From: Hofstenia miamia
Lineage: Eukaryota > Xenacoelomorpha > Acoela
NCBI GenBank assembly: GCA_004352715.1
Contig: SCFE01000113.1
Coordinates: 1,354,466-1,418,465, forward strand
Length of the DNA: 64,000 bases
Reading direction: 5' to 3'
Shown: piece after piece, positions 32,641 to 44,921 of the stretch
Layout: every line of letters begins with the position of its first letter
Numbering within the stretch: position 1 is the first letter of the stretch
Program-made: the position numbers and the translations under genes
The notes under the pieces: model-generated
The model's input: only the letters and a program-made list of their open reading frames with translations
The model's database searches: none
What the model was told of the DNA's origin: nothing

Positions 32641-35068
32641 TTGATTTTTTCTGTGTACAACCACTTCATAAAGACAAACAAAATTCCTAAATAATCTGAC
32701 TTTTTAGAGTATTTATCAGGTTTTTTATTGTATTTCTTTGTTAAAAGATGTATGAAAGATAGATTTATTAGTATCCTATACGCATGCCATTTACATTTAC
32801 ATAGTAAGCTTCAAAAATATGTTCACTGCATATTTATCTATATCAATAAATGTAAGTCCAAATAATTTATCAAAAACTAAGGGCAGAACTTTTCCCCTGT
32901 GGGGGAATTATATTCATCCTTAAAATAGAAATTATTTTAAATAGTTATTTTTTAGTGCTCGTCCCTTCTGTAAATTTGATTATACTACGAACAAGATTTC
33001 TATATTTTTGAAGCTCATCTTTAAATATTAGTATTGATGAAATGTTAAGTCATAATTAGATGGATCATTAATACTTTGTCTTGTTGAGATTTCTTCTATA
33101 ACAAAAATATTTTGCATGCTATCAGTTACATGGGCAATAAAAACGATTTTGTTTGTTTTTTTGTTTTCTCAATTTTGAAGTGCGTCATTAATGTCAAGTA
33201 AAGCAATTTTTTTTAAGAAAACTACAAAAAATTAGTTTGCACGCGAAAAACTTTCTTGATCTTTTCAAGTTCTAGTTGATTCTTTTATATATCTTATTCA
33301 AGTTCAGCAATTCTTGGCAATATGATTATATTTTATTATTGCATACTTTTTTAAAAACAGATGCTAGATCAAAGATTGTGTAATGGGTTTGCAAGTTTCT
33401 TTGAACTTCATTTTGTTTGTTATTGGAATATCTTTTGTTCTCGTTAACTGATTTCATCTTGACCTATAATTCACACAATACCTTATATATTCAAATAAAG
33501 GATACTTATAATAGGATTAAAAATGTTTACAAAACGTCCCTAAGTTTTTTCAATAAAATGTTGAATTGTTCCTTGAAGAAAATTTGGTTATAGATAACAA
33601 GAACTTTATTAATAAATTAGTTTCACCACATACTGATTTTCCATTCATAAGCATTCCAAAAACTTCTGATAAGAAATCTACAGGTTGATTTGGCATTTTT
33701 ACTATTTATTAATGAAAATATAATTATATTTCCCAACGTAATTAACTGAAACGTATTGCCATGTTGAAGCTATTTCGATTTATTGTACTTTGTATAGATT
33801 GCAAGACGCCAGAAGGCGTAGCATTAATGGATTGCAAAAAGTGCTACAAAAAAGTCAATTAATTTCCCAGCATCAAATTTTCATTTAGGATAGAACAGTG
33901 GGAGTGCCATTATCACACGAAGCTAATAATTCAACTAAAGTTTTTTTTAGAATAACTATATAATAGTCATCCAAAAATAAACAGGAATTTTCTGATGACT
34001 GTATTAAAACTTACAAAATACTACATAACAAAATATGCTTCAACTTGTGTAATTATAAGAGATGCTGAAATAAACATATGAAATATTTATATGTATTTCC
34101 TTACTTCGAAATAAATTTTATGTCAGGAAACTGAATTTAAATATTTAATTGGAGGTAATATTTCTCTTTGCAGAGAAATCTGATTATTACCAACATTTCG
34201 CAGGTTTGTTTACACTAATGCTACAGCTATACTTGAAAGTCCAGCTTGAAAATTTTGATCGTATTTTGCTACTCAAACTAGAAAATGTACAACATTCATA
34301 ATTGAAGAACTATCGTGCAAATCGGAATTATAAATACTTTTTATGACTATGGAAAACGAATAAGTTTCCTATAACTGGTTTTATTAACGTAAACTAAAAA
34401 AAATTAAACAACTTTGCTTAAATGTTGTATAACACCACAATTTGAACTTAGGAAATTAAATAATTAGCAAAGAGTTATACTCCCTACATAACTAGAGTCG
34501 TTCTTTATTTTATTTCAAAAATATTTAAATTATGCTCAAAATTAATTCATAAAACAAATACAAATTTTCTTATACAAAAATATAATATTTACTCAATTTC
34601 AGCAAGTACATCAAATGCCTTACGATTGTTCAAACTAATTTTTCTATAGCCCATAAAGAAAAGTAATAAAATTTCAAAGGTTAAATATTGCCACAAAAAT
34701 GCCACATTCTGGTCAGTTGGGATTTAAGGCTAGGGCTTTTACTTAAGTGAATAAAATTAAAAACAAATTGGAGTAAAAGAAGTTTTCACGATCGCTTGCA
34801 TATTATTCAAGATGAATATACTAATATTTAAATAATACAAAAAACAATTCCCCTGCACATTTTCGAAAAATAGTATTCGAGTGTGATAAGATATTTGGAA
34901 ATCATTTGATATGGACACGCCTATATACTGTGCGCTTTCCAAGACACAATTATGTAAAAACCAAAAGCAGTAAGAGTCCAAAAATCATTTACGTTTGAGA
35001 ATCTTTAAAAGCTTATTTACAAAAGGTATTATGAAAAAATGAATTTTCAAAAATTTGTCCAATTTTCT
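32641..35068. other. No gene recognised (may contain unreadable 5' LINE sequence)
   Basis: AT-rich. Minus-strand pieces around 33,470-33,700 are open for short stretches but show no motif. Frame 34757-34981 (minus) is unsupported. Confidence 0.45.
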
Positions 35069-35275
35069 CAATAAATAATAAATAAATAAAAAATACATAA
35101 TAAAAAATAAATAATAAATAATAAATAAATAATAAATAAATAATAAATAATAAATAAATAATAAATAAACAATAATAAATAAATAAATAATAATAAATGA
35201 ATAAATAATAAATAAATAAATAATAAATAAATAATAAAATAACAAATAAATAATAAATAATAATTAATAAATAGA
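35069..35275. repeat. AAATAAT/AAAT microsatellite
   Basis: About 200 bp of irregular AAATAAT and AAAT units. The hydrophobic minus-strand open frame here is only a translation of this repeat. Confidence 0.95.
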
Positions 35276-35389
35276 CCCGTAATATACTGTAAAAATACGA
35301 TATATTTTCAAATAGAAAAAACTATTTTCAACGTTAATTAAGCCCGTCAATGTTCAAATTGCAACCACTTTTAATTAAATTTGATGAGA

Positions 35390-36300
35390 TGAAAAATGCT
35401 TTATCTGGTGTGCAAAAAAGATCTCTATATTTCAGCGGATAATGAACTAACTGTAATTAAACAACAATTGAAAGATAATCGACCATACTTTGCATCTGAT
35501 GCTAGCGTTTCACACCTAGTGGAAATCATAAAAAAATAATAAAAACAATTGCTTCTTGCGATAAATTTTACATTCTGAATGATGGATTGGCAATGGGTAG
35601 CAATTCCGCACTTTTCATTGCGGATATCTTTATGCACAGCATAGAAAAAAACATCTTGGAAAAATTTACTAAAGAAATAATCTTCTATAAACGATACTTA
35701 TAGGATATTACCCGTTTTTTTATAAGAAACTAGATGAAGGAGCTAGTTCCAAAAGATTCTTATTCAGTTTCGAATTATTTTTGATAAAAATTTTCATCCA
35801 ATGAGTTTCTTAATTTTTCGAGTTCTACATGTGAATATGTCTAGTGAATAGTTATGAAAAAGCAGATGTAATCAGTTGTTGTTTAAATACATTAGAGAAC
35901 TTACATATTAAATATCTCTCAAAAATTCGAGTTTCACTTGAAACAGAAAAATGGTAAAATAATTAGAGGAGTCTTCACTAAAGATACATCAGACTTATCA
36001 ATTATACAAGCAAATTCTCAAAATTGCATTAGTGTTAAAAAGATGGTGATAAGATCACGTTTACAAAATTTTGCCCAAATATATACGCATACTTCAGAAT
36101 TTGTTTCAGTGATTTGCAATTTTTTCAAAACATTACTTAAAGTAGGTTATCCTAAAACGTGTTTACTAAAACAGTGTGAAGATCATGTTGACGCAATAAA
36201 AACGAAACTATGGCCTATATTTGTAAAAACTATTCACATTGAAATTCTAGGTACAGGAAAGCAATTAAATTATTGAACATCACTGGCATGAACATTAAAC
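35390..36300 (+). mobile_element. Penelope-like element RT remnant, interrupted
   Basis: Plus-strand frames give DGLAMGSNSALFIADIF (35,580-35,630), then IEKNILEKF and FYKRY (35,690-35,700). In Penelope-like RTs the block DGVAMGSPLGPxLANIFM is followed by a Y-x-RYVDD catalytic motif; the sequence breaks exactly where VDD should come. After an inserted repeat (35711-35838) the reading resumes near 35880. Frame 35938-36276 contains VKKMVIRSRLQNF and LLKVGYPKTCLLK, similar to the post-RT region of these elements (HRA-x-x-I..., NGYPxxF). No GIY-YIG endonuclease recognised. Dead. Confidence 0.65.
35711..35838. mobile_element. Partial relative of the 40280-40790 MITE
   Basis: Begins after TA with CCCGTTTTTTTATAAGAAAC, continues GAAGGAGCTAGTTC and ends near TTCTACATGTG. 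These stretches match, in order, the left end and parts of the element at 40280-40790, with the middle deleted. It lies inside the Penelope-like relic. Confidence 0.65.
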
Positions 36301-36796
36301 TGAAGAATCAGGTTGTTTGGTGTTCACAAAAAACGTTCAAGAAGCTGTTAGCAACCTCAAAGTTAACAACCGAACTAGATATCAAGTAATTTTTTATTTC
36401 TATTAAATATGGTTACCTTAGTAAAGTGTCATGGATGGATTGTTTTATGAATTAATAACAAATGCTAATTAAAATTTTATATAAAAATATACTATAATCA
36501 ATCAAACTTTTACTTGATAAGATTTTTGTCAAAACACGCGTCGTAGAATTTCAGCTTTTAAGAAACTTGTAATTTAATGATGCATCCTGATAATAATAAG
36601 AAACGCTCAACAAAAATGATCATTGAAAACGCAGAGCCAGATGATAAGAAGTTAATTCTCAATTTAAACAGACTTTTGAGGAAATTTCTCAATAATGTAC
36701 AAATATCCAAGTACCCGGACCAACGTTTTAAGTATGCTCATGACCATATAATGAAGACTAGAAAACATGATGATTAAGAGAGCTAATTCAAAAAAT
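36301..36796. other. No gene recognised
   Basis: A 66-codon frame (36577-36777), Lys/Asp-rich, has no recognisable domain. Confidence 0.45.
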
Positions 36797-36868
36797 AAAT
36801 GAATAAATATTTAATAAATAAATAATAAATAAATAATAAATAAATAATAAATAAATAATAAATAATAA
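36797..36868. repeat. AAATAAT microsatellite, left part
   Basis: Same repeat type as 35069-35275; continues at 37245 after the hAT MITE. Confidence 0.9.
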
Positions 36869-37244
36869 AGATGGACGCGGGTAAGGTGCAGTGCGGGTAC
36901 TGAAATTCAAATTCCATGCTGGTTGCGGTGCGGTGCGGTACAGGTGGACATTATTTTGTTACATGTGTAATACTAAACTAATACAATATTAATTATACTA
37001 CGAAATCTATATAATATAATATATTTGATATCATTCACTCAATTAAACAAAATTAATAAAAATCAATTCGGGGATTGACATTTTTTCGCATAATTACTTG
37101 AATTACAGGGGACATTTAGAAAATAGCGGGTGTGTTGCGGATGAATTTTTCTAAAAGACATCCGCTTGCGGTGCGGTAGTAGGGCCACTCACTGCGGGTG
37201 CGATGCAATGCGGTTATAAAAAATTACACCCGCGTCCATCTATG
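36869..37244. mobile_element. hAT MITE copy 1, nested in a microsatellite
   Basis: Arms AGATGGACGCGGGT (left) and, inverted, CATAGATGGACGCGGGT (right). Subterminal GCGGTGCGGTGCGG-type motifs are typical of hAT elements. ATAATAAA lies at both borders (36862-36869 and 37245-37252), an 8-bp duplication; the first bases of the left end seem to be lost or overlap it. Copy 2 (40863-41203) is the same element inverted. No open frame. Confidence 0.85.
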
Positions 37245-37289
37245 ATAATAAACAAATAATAAATAAATAATAGATAACAAAAATAAATA

Positions 37290-37330
<41 letters not shown>
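37245..37330. repeat. AAATAAT microsatellite, right part, then (TA)n
   Basis: Continuation of the array at 36797-36868, ending in about 17 TA units (from 37296). Confidence 0.9.
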
Positions 37331-37334
<4 letters not shown>

Positions 37335-39072
37335 CATAATTTGAACAATTTTACAATCGCCATTTAATGCAATGATGTTTAACAAGTAGACCTGATAAAT
37401 TTTATATATCTTTAATATATAAAATAATCACATATGAAGGCTTCACGACTAAAAGCAATAGTCATTGAGATAATTTCTCACAACAAAAAATTTTATAATT
37501 TCCTCTTAAACTACATGATTCAAAAGAATTGATTCAACCAGAAATCACCTCAATTTCAGTTTAAAATGGGACTGATTTCGGTGGGGATAGACGAATTCTG
37601 AAGCTGGGTGTCAAAAACGCATAAGTAACAAATATTCAGAACTGACCTAACTTATAGCCTGACAGTGTATTTGCCAATAACAAACACAAGCTACATCGTC
37701 AAAATGTCAATTACTGGCAAAAAAGCGTTAATTTCAGGAAAATGAGAAGAATAATATACTCAAAATAGGAATATTTTTCCCAAAACTGTTAAAATGACGT
37801 TCAGATCCAGAATTATATTTTGCAGTTTGCAATAGTTTTTGACGGACTAGCCTATACATTATTCACAACACGTGAATTTATACATGCGATTCAAAATACA
37901 AGCAATCGTGAACACTGAATTTCAGTAATAGTGTGTGGCAGATGCTACCAATTTAAAGACCTTAAAAACACATCGGTCCGAAACAAAAAATACTGTTTTG
38001 ACAACAATTACTTGTCATGCCCACAATATTATGATTGTCGTATTCTAGGCCTTAGCGTTGTATCCGGCTCGATTTTTTAGCAGCTCAGCAACAAATAATT
38101 AGAATAGTGATAAGGCCTCCAACTAATTATTGGCATGGCCAGGCCATGTCCTATAAAATTTCATTTTTGGCAAAACAAAAAATTGATACTTATTGATCAT
38201 CTGTCAGCGGCCTGGCCCACAACTCTGCTGGGTTTTGACCTTGTAAGGCAAGTTAGAAGGCATTAAAGCGTGTTTACACTATGATACCTTAGACACAATT
38301 AATCATAAAATGCTAATTCCATGTGATTCAGTGAATTAATAGCCAAAACCAAAGAAAGAATCAATTGCAGTTTCAAAATGAATAAACTTGAGATCTATAG
38401 TTAAGAACAGTTCTTAATGTACTTGCTGAAACCTGAGTAGATTACACAAAAAACCAATCAAAATGCTAGTCATTTGATGGACTACGTGGACTTTCCAACA
38501 AATCGTCTATTGAAATATTTGACAAGCTGCGAGAGAAGTCAAAATCAAAATCTAAAAATACATAAACTGCTCTAAAAATGGTATATTTCAGCAACCTAAG
38601 ATCCAGGCACTAAAAATTAGTAGGAGCCAATGCAACACTGAATTACATATTTTTGACAGATTAATTTTAATGTATGAGTGGCTTTTTCGCTTCTTAAATT
38701 GAGTGTTGCTTGTATCAAGCTACAAACCTTCAATGAACAAAAAGTTATTGCAACTTCTTTCATTCTATTAAATGTGAGACAGCAACTTATTATCCATAAA
38801 GATTCATAAAAAGTAAATTTTCATTTAAAAGAATAAAAAAATTAAGAAAGTTGGTAAGTGCAATAATGCTAAATAATATAAAGGAATTTGGGCTTTCCTG
38901 AATCTTTGAAATGAACAATACTTGATTGATCAATTTTGAACACAGGGTCTACTAAATATTTAGTAGAACATTTGAAAAACAGTTTCATCTTCAACCAAAT
39001 ATTAAATTTATTTAGCTTAATTTTGCAGCAGCAGTGCAAGAAATTTCAGAAATATAGTTTATATACAAAGTA
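37331..39072. other. No gene recognised
   Basis: AT-rich. Near 38290-38320 a plus frame reads DTLDTINHKML, reminiscent of the LINE RT motif DTIxHxxLL, but nothing else supports a LINE here. Confidence 0.4.
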
Positions 39073-39361
39073 CAGTCAATTCTCGTTTATCGACCAGGTT
39101 GGGACGGGAGTTTTTGGAAAAATTGTGGGATAATCAAATAAGAGTAAAATTGTGTTACAAAACTTGAATTATGACAAAGAAGATTAAAAATAAGAGTTAA
39201 TTCTCGATTGTATTATCGAATCTGAACGTTTCTTTGCTGCTAACATTCCTAACGGCTTGTAAACAATGCGACCCCATTACTAGCCAGTAATCTTGAGTTT
39301 ACACATTATCTCAGAAAGAACAAGCATTCTAATTGGCTGTCGGCTAATCGAGAGTTGCCTG
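39073..39361. mobile_element. pogo/Tigger-like MITE, 289 bp
   Basis: Left end CAGTCAATTCTCGTTTATCG, right end inverted CAGGCAACTCTCGATTAGCC, each bordered by TA (39071-39072 and 39362-39363). The CTCG-W-TTA core is typical of pogo/Tigger terminal repeats. No transposase frame. A related single end is found in each copy of the zinc-finger repeat. Confidence 0.8.
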
Positions 39362-39363
39362 TA

Positions 39364-40277
39364 GTTCAACAGGAACTTAACAATAGGCTGCAAGGAAGAA
39401 TGCATAAACTATAGTTTGTTTATATTTGAAAATTGAATTTTAGCCTAATAACAATTGTTAATTAAATGTTTTGTACCTGATAATAAACTAGTCACACTTG
39501 AATTAGGTAGAATCTGTGAGTGCACAATCGTACGCCGCTGGCATCCCTGACTTGAAATCATTCATTTTGAAAATCAAAAAGTATTCACTCATACTTACTA
39601 CATTACCACGTTCATGTTGGTGTATGAAAAAATTTGTTGAATAAATAAATAAAAACAAATAAAATATTTTCTATTCCAAAATATGATGTTTAAAGGTAAA
39701 TAAATGAATATTCGTGAAAATTAAAAGAATAAAGTATAAATAAATAATAAATTCACGTGTCCCTACACTTAAAACAAATAACACGCATCCAATCATAGCT
39801 CTTCCATACAAAACTATGGAGAGACTAGATTCTTAAATAGTAATATAGGACCTACAGAATAAAGCTTACTCGCTGTCGCTAATCACACAATCTATAATAT
39901 ATTTAAAATTTTCATCCTGTGTGTAGTTAACCTAAAGTGATAAATACCGTTCATCATTGAAAAGAAGCTGGTTCCCACATAACTAAAACACAAAACATAT
40001 TTTAATAGAATTCTTTTTAGGTATTTTTTCTGATAAACTAAATTATAAAATAACCACAGAAAATTGATAGATAGGCTAACATAGAAAACAGAAATGAAAT
40101 AAAACCTTACCGAATAATGGTGAAAATGGTGAAGAACAACTGCTGGCAGCTAAACATGATAAATTGGATAAAAATTGAAGTAAGTTTCAAATAAACTCTT
40201 TGTATCAGTTTTAACAAATTTTTTAGATGTTGCCACTCACTACAAGATCGAAAAAACTCTTTATTCATTACTCAAAA
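39364..40277. other. No gene recognised
   Basis: AT-rich, no domains seen. Confidence 0.5.
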
Positions 40278-40279
40278 TA

Positions 40280-40790
40280 CACGTTTTTTTATAAGAAGCT
40301 AAGTGAAGGGGCTAGTTCTAAAAGTTTCTTAATTTTGGTAAAATTTTTAGTGCTTTTAGTTCCAAATGTTTCTAATTCAGTTTATAATTATTTTTGATAA
40401 AAATTTTGATCCAATGACAATGAGTGATATAGTTCTAAATATTTCTTAATTTCTTAATTTTGAACACAACAAAGAAACTTAACAAATATTAACTATACAG
40501 TAGTCAGATGTATGAACACAACACAAAATCTCAACAAATATGAACTACATATACAGTAGTCATATGTAAAAGTAATAATGCTAATGTCTATTCTAACAAA
40601 ATGACTTCTTTTAGATAAACGATGATGGCTTACAGCTTTTGCCACCACGGAAAAAGAAATGAAAATATGGATGAAAAAAGTTTCTTATTTGAAAAATAGT
40701 CATATACTGTAGTTCTAAATGAGTTTGTTAATTTTTGGAGATTCTACATGTAGGTTCCTTATAAATTGGTTTCTTATATAAAAAAACGTG
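40280..40790. mobile_element. TA-flanked MITE, termini CACGTTTTTTTATA
   Basis: Left CACGTTTTTTTATAAGAAGC, right inverted CACGTTTTTTTATATAAGAA, bordered by TA on both sides (40278-40279 and 40791-40792). Inner repeated phrases (AGTTCTAAA...TTTCTTAATTTT) occur several times. 511 bp, no open frame. Consistent with a Tc1/mariner-mobilised MITE. Confidence 0.8.
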
Positions 40791-40862
40791 TAATGAAATT
40801 AGTTCTTAAAATATTCTACACTAATGTGTAGTAATTCGATAATAAATGCATTATGTCATGTG

Positions 40863-41203
40863 CATAGATGAACGCGTGTGTAATTTTTATAACCGCATTG
40901 CAAAGCACCCGGATGTCTAGGGAAATTAACCCGCACCCGCGAAACCCGCTATTTTCTAAATGTCGCCTGTAATTCAAGTAATTATGCGAAAAAATGTCAA
41001 TCCCCGAAGTGAATTTATATTAATTGTGTTTAATTGAGTGAATGATGTCAAATATTTGATATTATATAGATTTCGTAGTATAATCATTATTGTATTAGTT
41101 TAGTACTAGACATGTAACAAAATAAAACTGTGCAACTGCACCCACACGGATTGGGGTAAAACAGCAACCCGCGAGGGTAAACCCACTTTCGCGTGCATCT
41201 TTG
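40863..41203. mobile_element. hAT MITE copy 2 (inverted relative to copy 1)
   Basis: Ends CATAGATGAACGCG and, inverted, CAAAGATGCACGCG, agreeing with the hAT CAxxG start. Flanked by GTCATGTG (40855-40862) and GTTATGTG (41204-41211), an 8-bp target duplication with one mismatch. The inside is the inverse of 36869-37244, for example TTACTTGAATTACAGG there against CCTGTAATTCAAGTAA here. Confidence 0.88.
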
Positions 41204-41211
41204 GTTATGTG

Positions 41212-42213
41212 CACTTCGATTAATAGTCAGCTTAGTTAGATAAATGGAATAAGAAGCATTTAATATAATTTCAGCTTAAAAGATGTTTCAAAAAAATGTC
41301 AAATGGTGTCATTGTTTCAATGGATCACTTAGAAGTGCTTTAAATCAAAAGTTTATTGAAAAACTAAACGAAATTTGCGCAACAAAGCCTTAGACAATCA
41401 ATTTAATAAAAAATGGTTGGGTAGATTACAAAAAACTATCCCACCGTTCTTACAACACAATCTTGTATTTGCACATAGAAGTCAACCTATATTCTGATGT
41501 CAGATCCATTTATTCTAAGTGCAGATTATGTAATTACAAGCAATTATGTCCCCTTGTGTAATGATGGTAATAGATGATTAATAAAATAAGTTTATCATTA
41601 ATAAATTGAGGCAAAAACTATTTTCGACATTTTAGAAATGTCCCTTAACTCGAACAGATTTCTAAAAGGCCAATAGATGTAGCATTCAATCCTTAAATGT
41701 AGCCATTTTATTTCACTTTATTACCTTCAAATTTCACTATTGCCTATATCTCTTTGAATTCAGTTGTACTGGTGTGAAGGCGAACGCAATGTTGAAAATT
41801 ATCACAATAAATAAAGAACTCATCAATTTTCATTTACGTATTTTTTATAACAATCATTTGCAGCTGTTACAAGTACATGTATATGAAAAATATATTGTAC
41901 AATAGTTATTAAATCGAAAAATAACAAAATTATGTGTCCAAGTAAATTCCAAAACACTTACAATGAGCAATCTTAGATTGTTGTGCTATTGAAATAATAT
42001 ATTTGAAATACTAAATTGGTAATTTTTTTGGTTTTATAATATAATAATATACTAAATGGGAGGTGTAAGTTAAATGGTTAATCTATTTATATATGGTACA
42101 AATCTGCCACACTTGCACGTCAAAATCTACTAGATCAACAGCGAATTGTTTTGAATCAGGTCGAATAGAAGTACATTTAGATTAAATGATGTTAGGATAA
42201 GAATAATAATAAA
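41212..42213. other. No gene recognised
   Basis: AT-rich, no domains or terminal repeats seen. Confidence 0.5.
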
Positions 42214-43273
42214 ACTAGAAAGCCTAAATGGTCAGATTTGACCACATTCAATCTTTGATCTCATATTCCATGCCAACTATGAGTCATCTAGTGATGAAAA
42301 TCTACGATATTTATTAATTTAGCAAGTTAAATGGATTAATCAAAAAATAAATTTTAGCAAATTGCTCGAAAGCATACTATTCGTATACAACCCTTAAAGG
42401 CCTGAAGTGGCCAGATCTGACCACATAATACTACTAGATGCTAAGGGCAGCCTTTATGTGATATACAGAGATTGCCATGGCCCGAAAACGTTGCCCAGTC
42501 CCGCCCAAGAAACCCAGCTCAGGGCCCAAATTCGGCCAATTCAGGCGCCGATTTATTTGCAGTTATTTATTTTGAATATAGATGCCTGGAAACGGCAGGA
42601 AACCATTTCGGGTGATGCTTTACAAAGTATTAGTGACAATATAAATAATTGTGATAGGAGTTTGGAAGAAGTGGAAATCAATTACACCAGCTTAATTGGA
42701 AATATTTACATCTTTGGGTTATAAAAAGAATTTCTAAAAATTTGAACATGCCTTTCTTTTGACGTAATGACTATGGATAGTGCCTCTTTATTAATTACAT
42801 GAACCAATTTCAGTTCAACATTATTTCTAAATATCTGTTGGTTCTAATAAAAAATCAAGTGGTTCTGTGAAAATTTGTAATAAATTTAGGAGAGATTTAT
42901 TTGAAATATTTCAAGAAAGTATAAAATCGATGTCTCTTTCTTTTCCGAACACTTGATGAACCTCTTAAAAGGTCGCTTTAGTTTGATTATCTTTATGAAC
43001 ACCAACCAGAGAAATATGGAATTATGTTTTGGGTGTTGAGTGAGATGAAAAAAAAACGTTACTTGAGATTATGTTTATATCTGACCAAACAAGAAGCCAA
43101 TTTGATAAAGACGCATATGCATTTGCAATGACTGTATGTAATTGAAAATAAACTAGAAAACAACCTTATTTTGCTCTCTGATACTTATATTTAACTTTGC
43201 ACAGGTTTCTGAAGGTGGTCAATTCTGACTACTTCAAGCATTTAAAGGGTATCGAATTGTCAGGCTTTCTAGT
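42214..43273. mobile_element. Inverted-repeat element with GGTCAGATNTGACC palindromes
   Basis: Outer ends ACTAGAAAGCCT (42214-42225) and its inverse (43262-43273). Near-palindromes occur three times: TGGTCAGATTTGACCA (left), TGGCCAGATCTGACCA (about 42409-42424) and, inverted, GTCAGAATTGACCACC (right, about 43216-43231). The inner left and right ones also share an upstream CCCTT(T)AAAG/TGC phrase, so one inverted-repeat element may be nested in another. TTAA occurs just outside the right end but not the left, so piggyBac is possible but unproven. Confidence 0.6.
42407..42724 (+). CDS. Unidentified 105-codon frame inside the palindromic element
   Basis: Open from ATG inside the inner palindrome to a stop at 42724. 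The middle is Pro/Gln/Ala-rich (SPAQETQLRAQIRPIQAP) and less AT-rich than its surroundings; the end is SGDALQSISDNINNCDRSLE. No domain recognised. It could be a piece of the element's protein or chance. Low confidence that it is expressed. Confidence 0.2.
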   Translation: MARSDHIILLDAKGSLYVIYRDCHGPKTLPSPAQETQLRAQIRPIQAPIYLQLFILNIDAWKRQETISGDALQSISDNINNCDRSLEEVEINYTSLIGNIYIFGL

Positions 43274-44182
43274 CTTAAAGACAATTGACACCCTGAAATG
43301 CGTTCTGAATATTACATATAATTTCATGCTAATAAATGTTTTATGACCTAATATTTAAAATAGAATAGCACCCAAGAGAAATTCTGTTACGAATACCACT
43401 ATTCATTTAATTATGATAAAATGTTATGGGTAAAAACTTACAAGCAAAAGGCCTGTGGTTGTAGATGCCAATGAAATATTTACACAAAATATCATTTCAC
43501 ATTCACATAAATCTATAACATTGGTACCTCAAAACCAAAACCTAAGACGTTAGAGACAACGATTCGATATTGCCTTGCGCGTTCGCCTTGAAATGTGTCC
43601 AGAGGATTAAGCGTAAATATATTAATTAATTCAAATGACTGCAATTTATAGTTGAAAATATTTGTAGAAATGTGATGTAATGTATTGCGCAATTTACGAA
43701 AATCTAAGAGCTGCCTTCACTTGCTATTTGATAATGCGATAGGAATTATTGCAATATTCACGTCATTTAAACATATTCAAATCATATTTTACAATGCTAA
43801 CGTAAAAAATTTCAGCAAATCGAAAAATCAATTCTGATGAGGATCAGGCATTACTTGTTAACACCAAACAATAAAGCAGGTGTATGATTTCCTAAAATAA
43901 ATAATGGTAACTTGAAAAAATTTAAATATGCAAGTTTGTATACATTTTATCAATTTGTTTGAGCGTCTACTATCCGTTCAAAATAAAATACAAAAACTTA
44001 CACTTTTCAGATTCCTGTAAACGAACTGGAGAAAGAAGTTTTGGAAGTTTAGGTTTTTTCGGATATTTTATATCTAAAATACATGTAATTTACATATTCA
44101 GTAATCAACAAAGGACGTGTATAATTAATACAAAACAAACAATTTCCTTAACCATACAGTAAATAATTTAACTACATGTAAT
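43274..44182. other. No gene recognised
   Basis: AT-rich DNA up to the (CT)n tract. Confidence 0.5.
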
Positions 44183-44340
44183 TCTCTCTCTCTCTCTCTC
44201 TCTCTCTNNNNNNNNNNNNNNNNNNNNNNNNNNNNNNNNNNNNNNNNNNNNNNNNNNNNNNNNNNNNNNNNNNNNNNNNNNNNNNNNNNNNNNNNNNNNN
44301 NNNNNNNNNNNNNNNNNNNNNNTATATATATATATATATA
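44183..44340. repeat. (CT)n ... gap (115 N, 44208-44322) ... (TA)n microsatellite
   Basis: A (CT)n tract leads into the N gap and a (TA)n tract leads out, so the gap is probably a compound microsatellite that could not be assembled. Confidence 0.9.
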
Positions 44341-44919
44341 TAAAATTTTAAAATATCTCCAAGGCGCTGGAAACAAGAAATCCATACGGTTCCAAAAAAA
44401 CCTGAAACTAATACATAAGACACAATTCCAAATGGGCAATGTAAATTATTTTTTGGATAAAATGCATTATTCTGGCTTTCTATCAAAAAGGCGCTGGATA
44501 CTATAGAAAATCAGAAAGTGCGGGCGGTGAATAAAAATCCCATAGTATATATATATTTCAACTTTCCGCATCAAACCACTATTTTCCCATTTAATCCACA
44601 AAATGCTCAGGATTTAGATCCAATTAAGAAAACACAAGTAAATATTTTCAATAAAATATTACAAATTGATATTGTTTACCGCATACTAGAAAGCTTATTT
44701 TGTTTATCCTATTCTATTATTACATTTTTCTTAAGTGAACAATTCGAGGCAATATAGGATTAAGGGGCAGCGAATTTTAAGTATTCCAGTTTAAAGATTC
44801 CATATTATAATTAACTAAGCATTTATACTGTATTATGGAAACCATTACTAATTAAAAAATTGATTTTTAATTTATCTAAAAGTCTAAAAGGAAAATAAAG
44901 GAAGACACCTTTATCGATG
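44341..44919. other. No gene recognised
   Basis: A 79-codon plus-strand frame (44518-44757) has no domain. Confidence 0.5.
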
Positions 44920-44921
44920 TA

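Noticed and set aside
35069-35275. Hydrophobic 86-codon frame resembling a membrane protein; also regular spacing considered as a CRISPR-like array
   Set aside because: It is a microsatellite of AAATAAT units with no unique spacers; low-complexity translation only.
38285-38330. DTLDTINHKML as LINE RT motif A
   Set aside because: Isolated 11-residue resemblance with no other RT blocks within 1 kb on either side.
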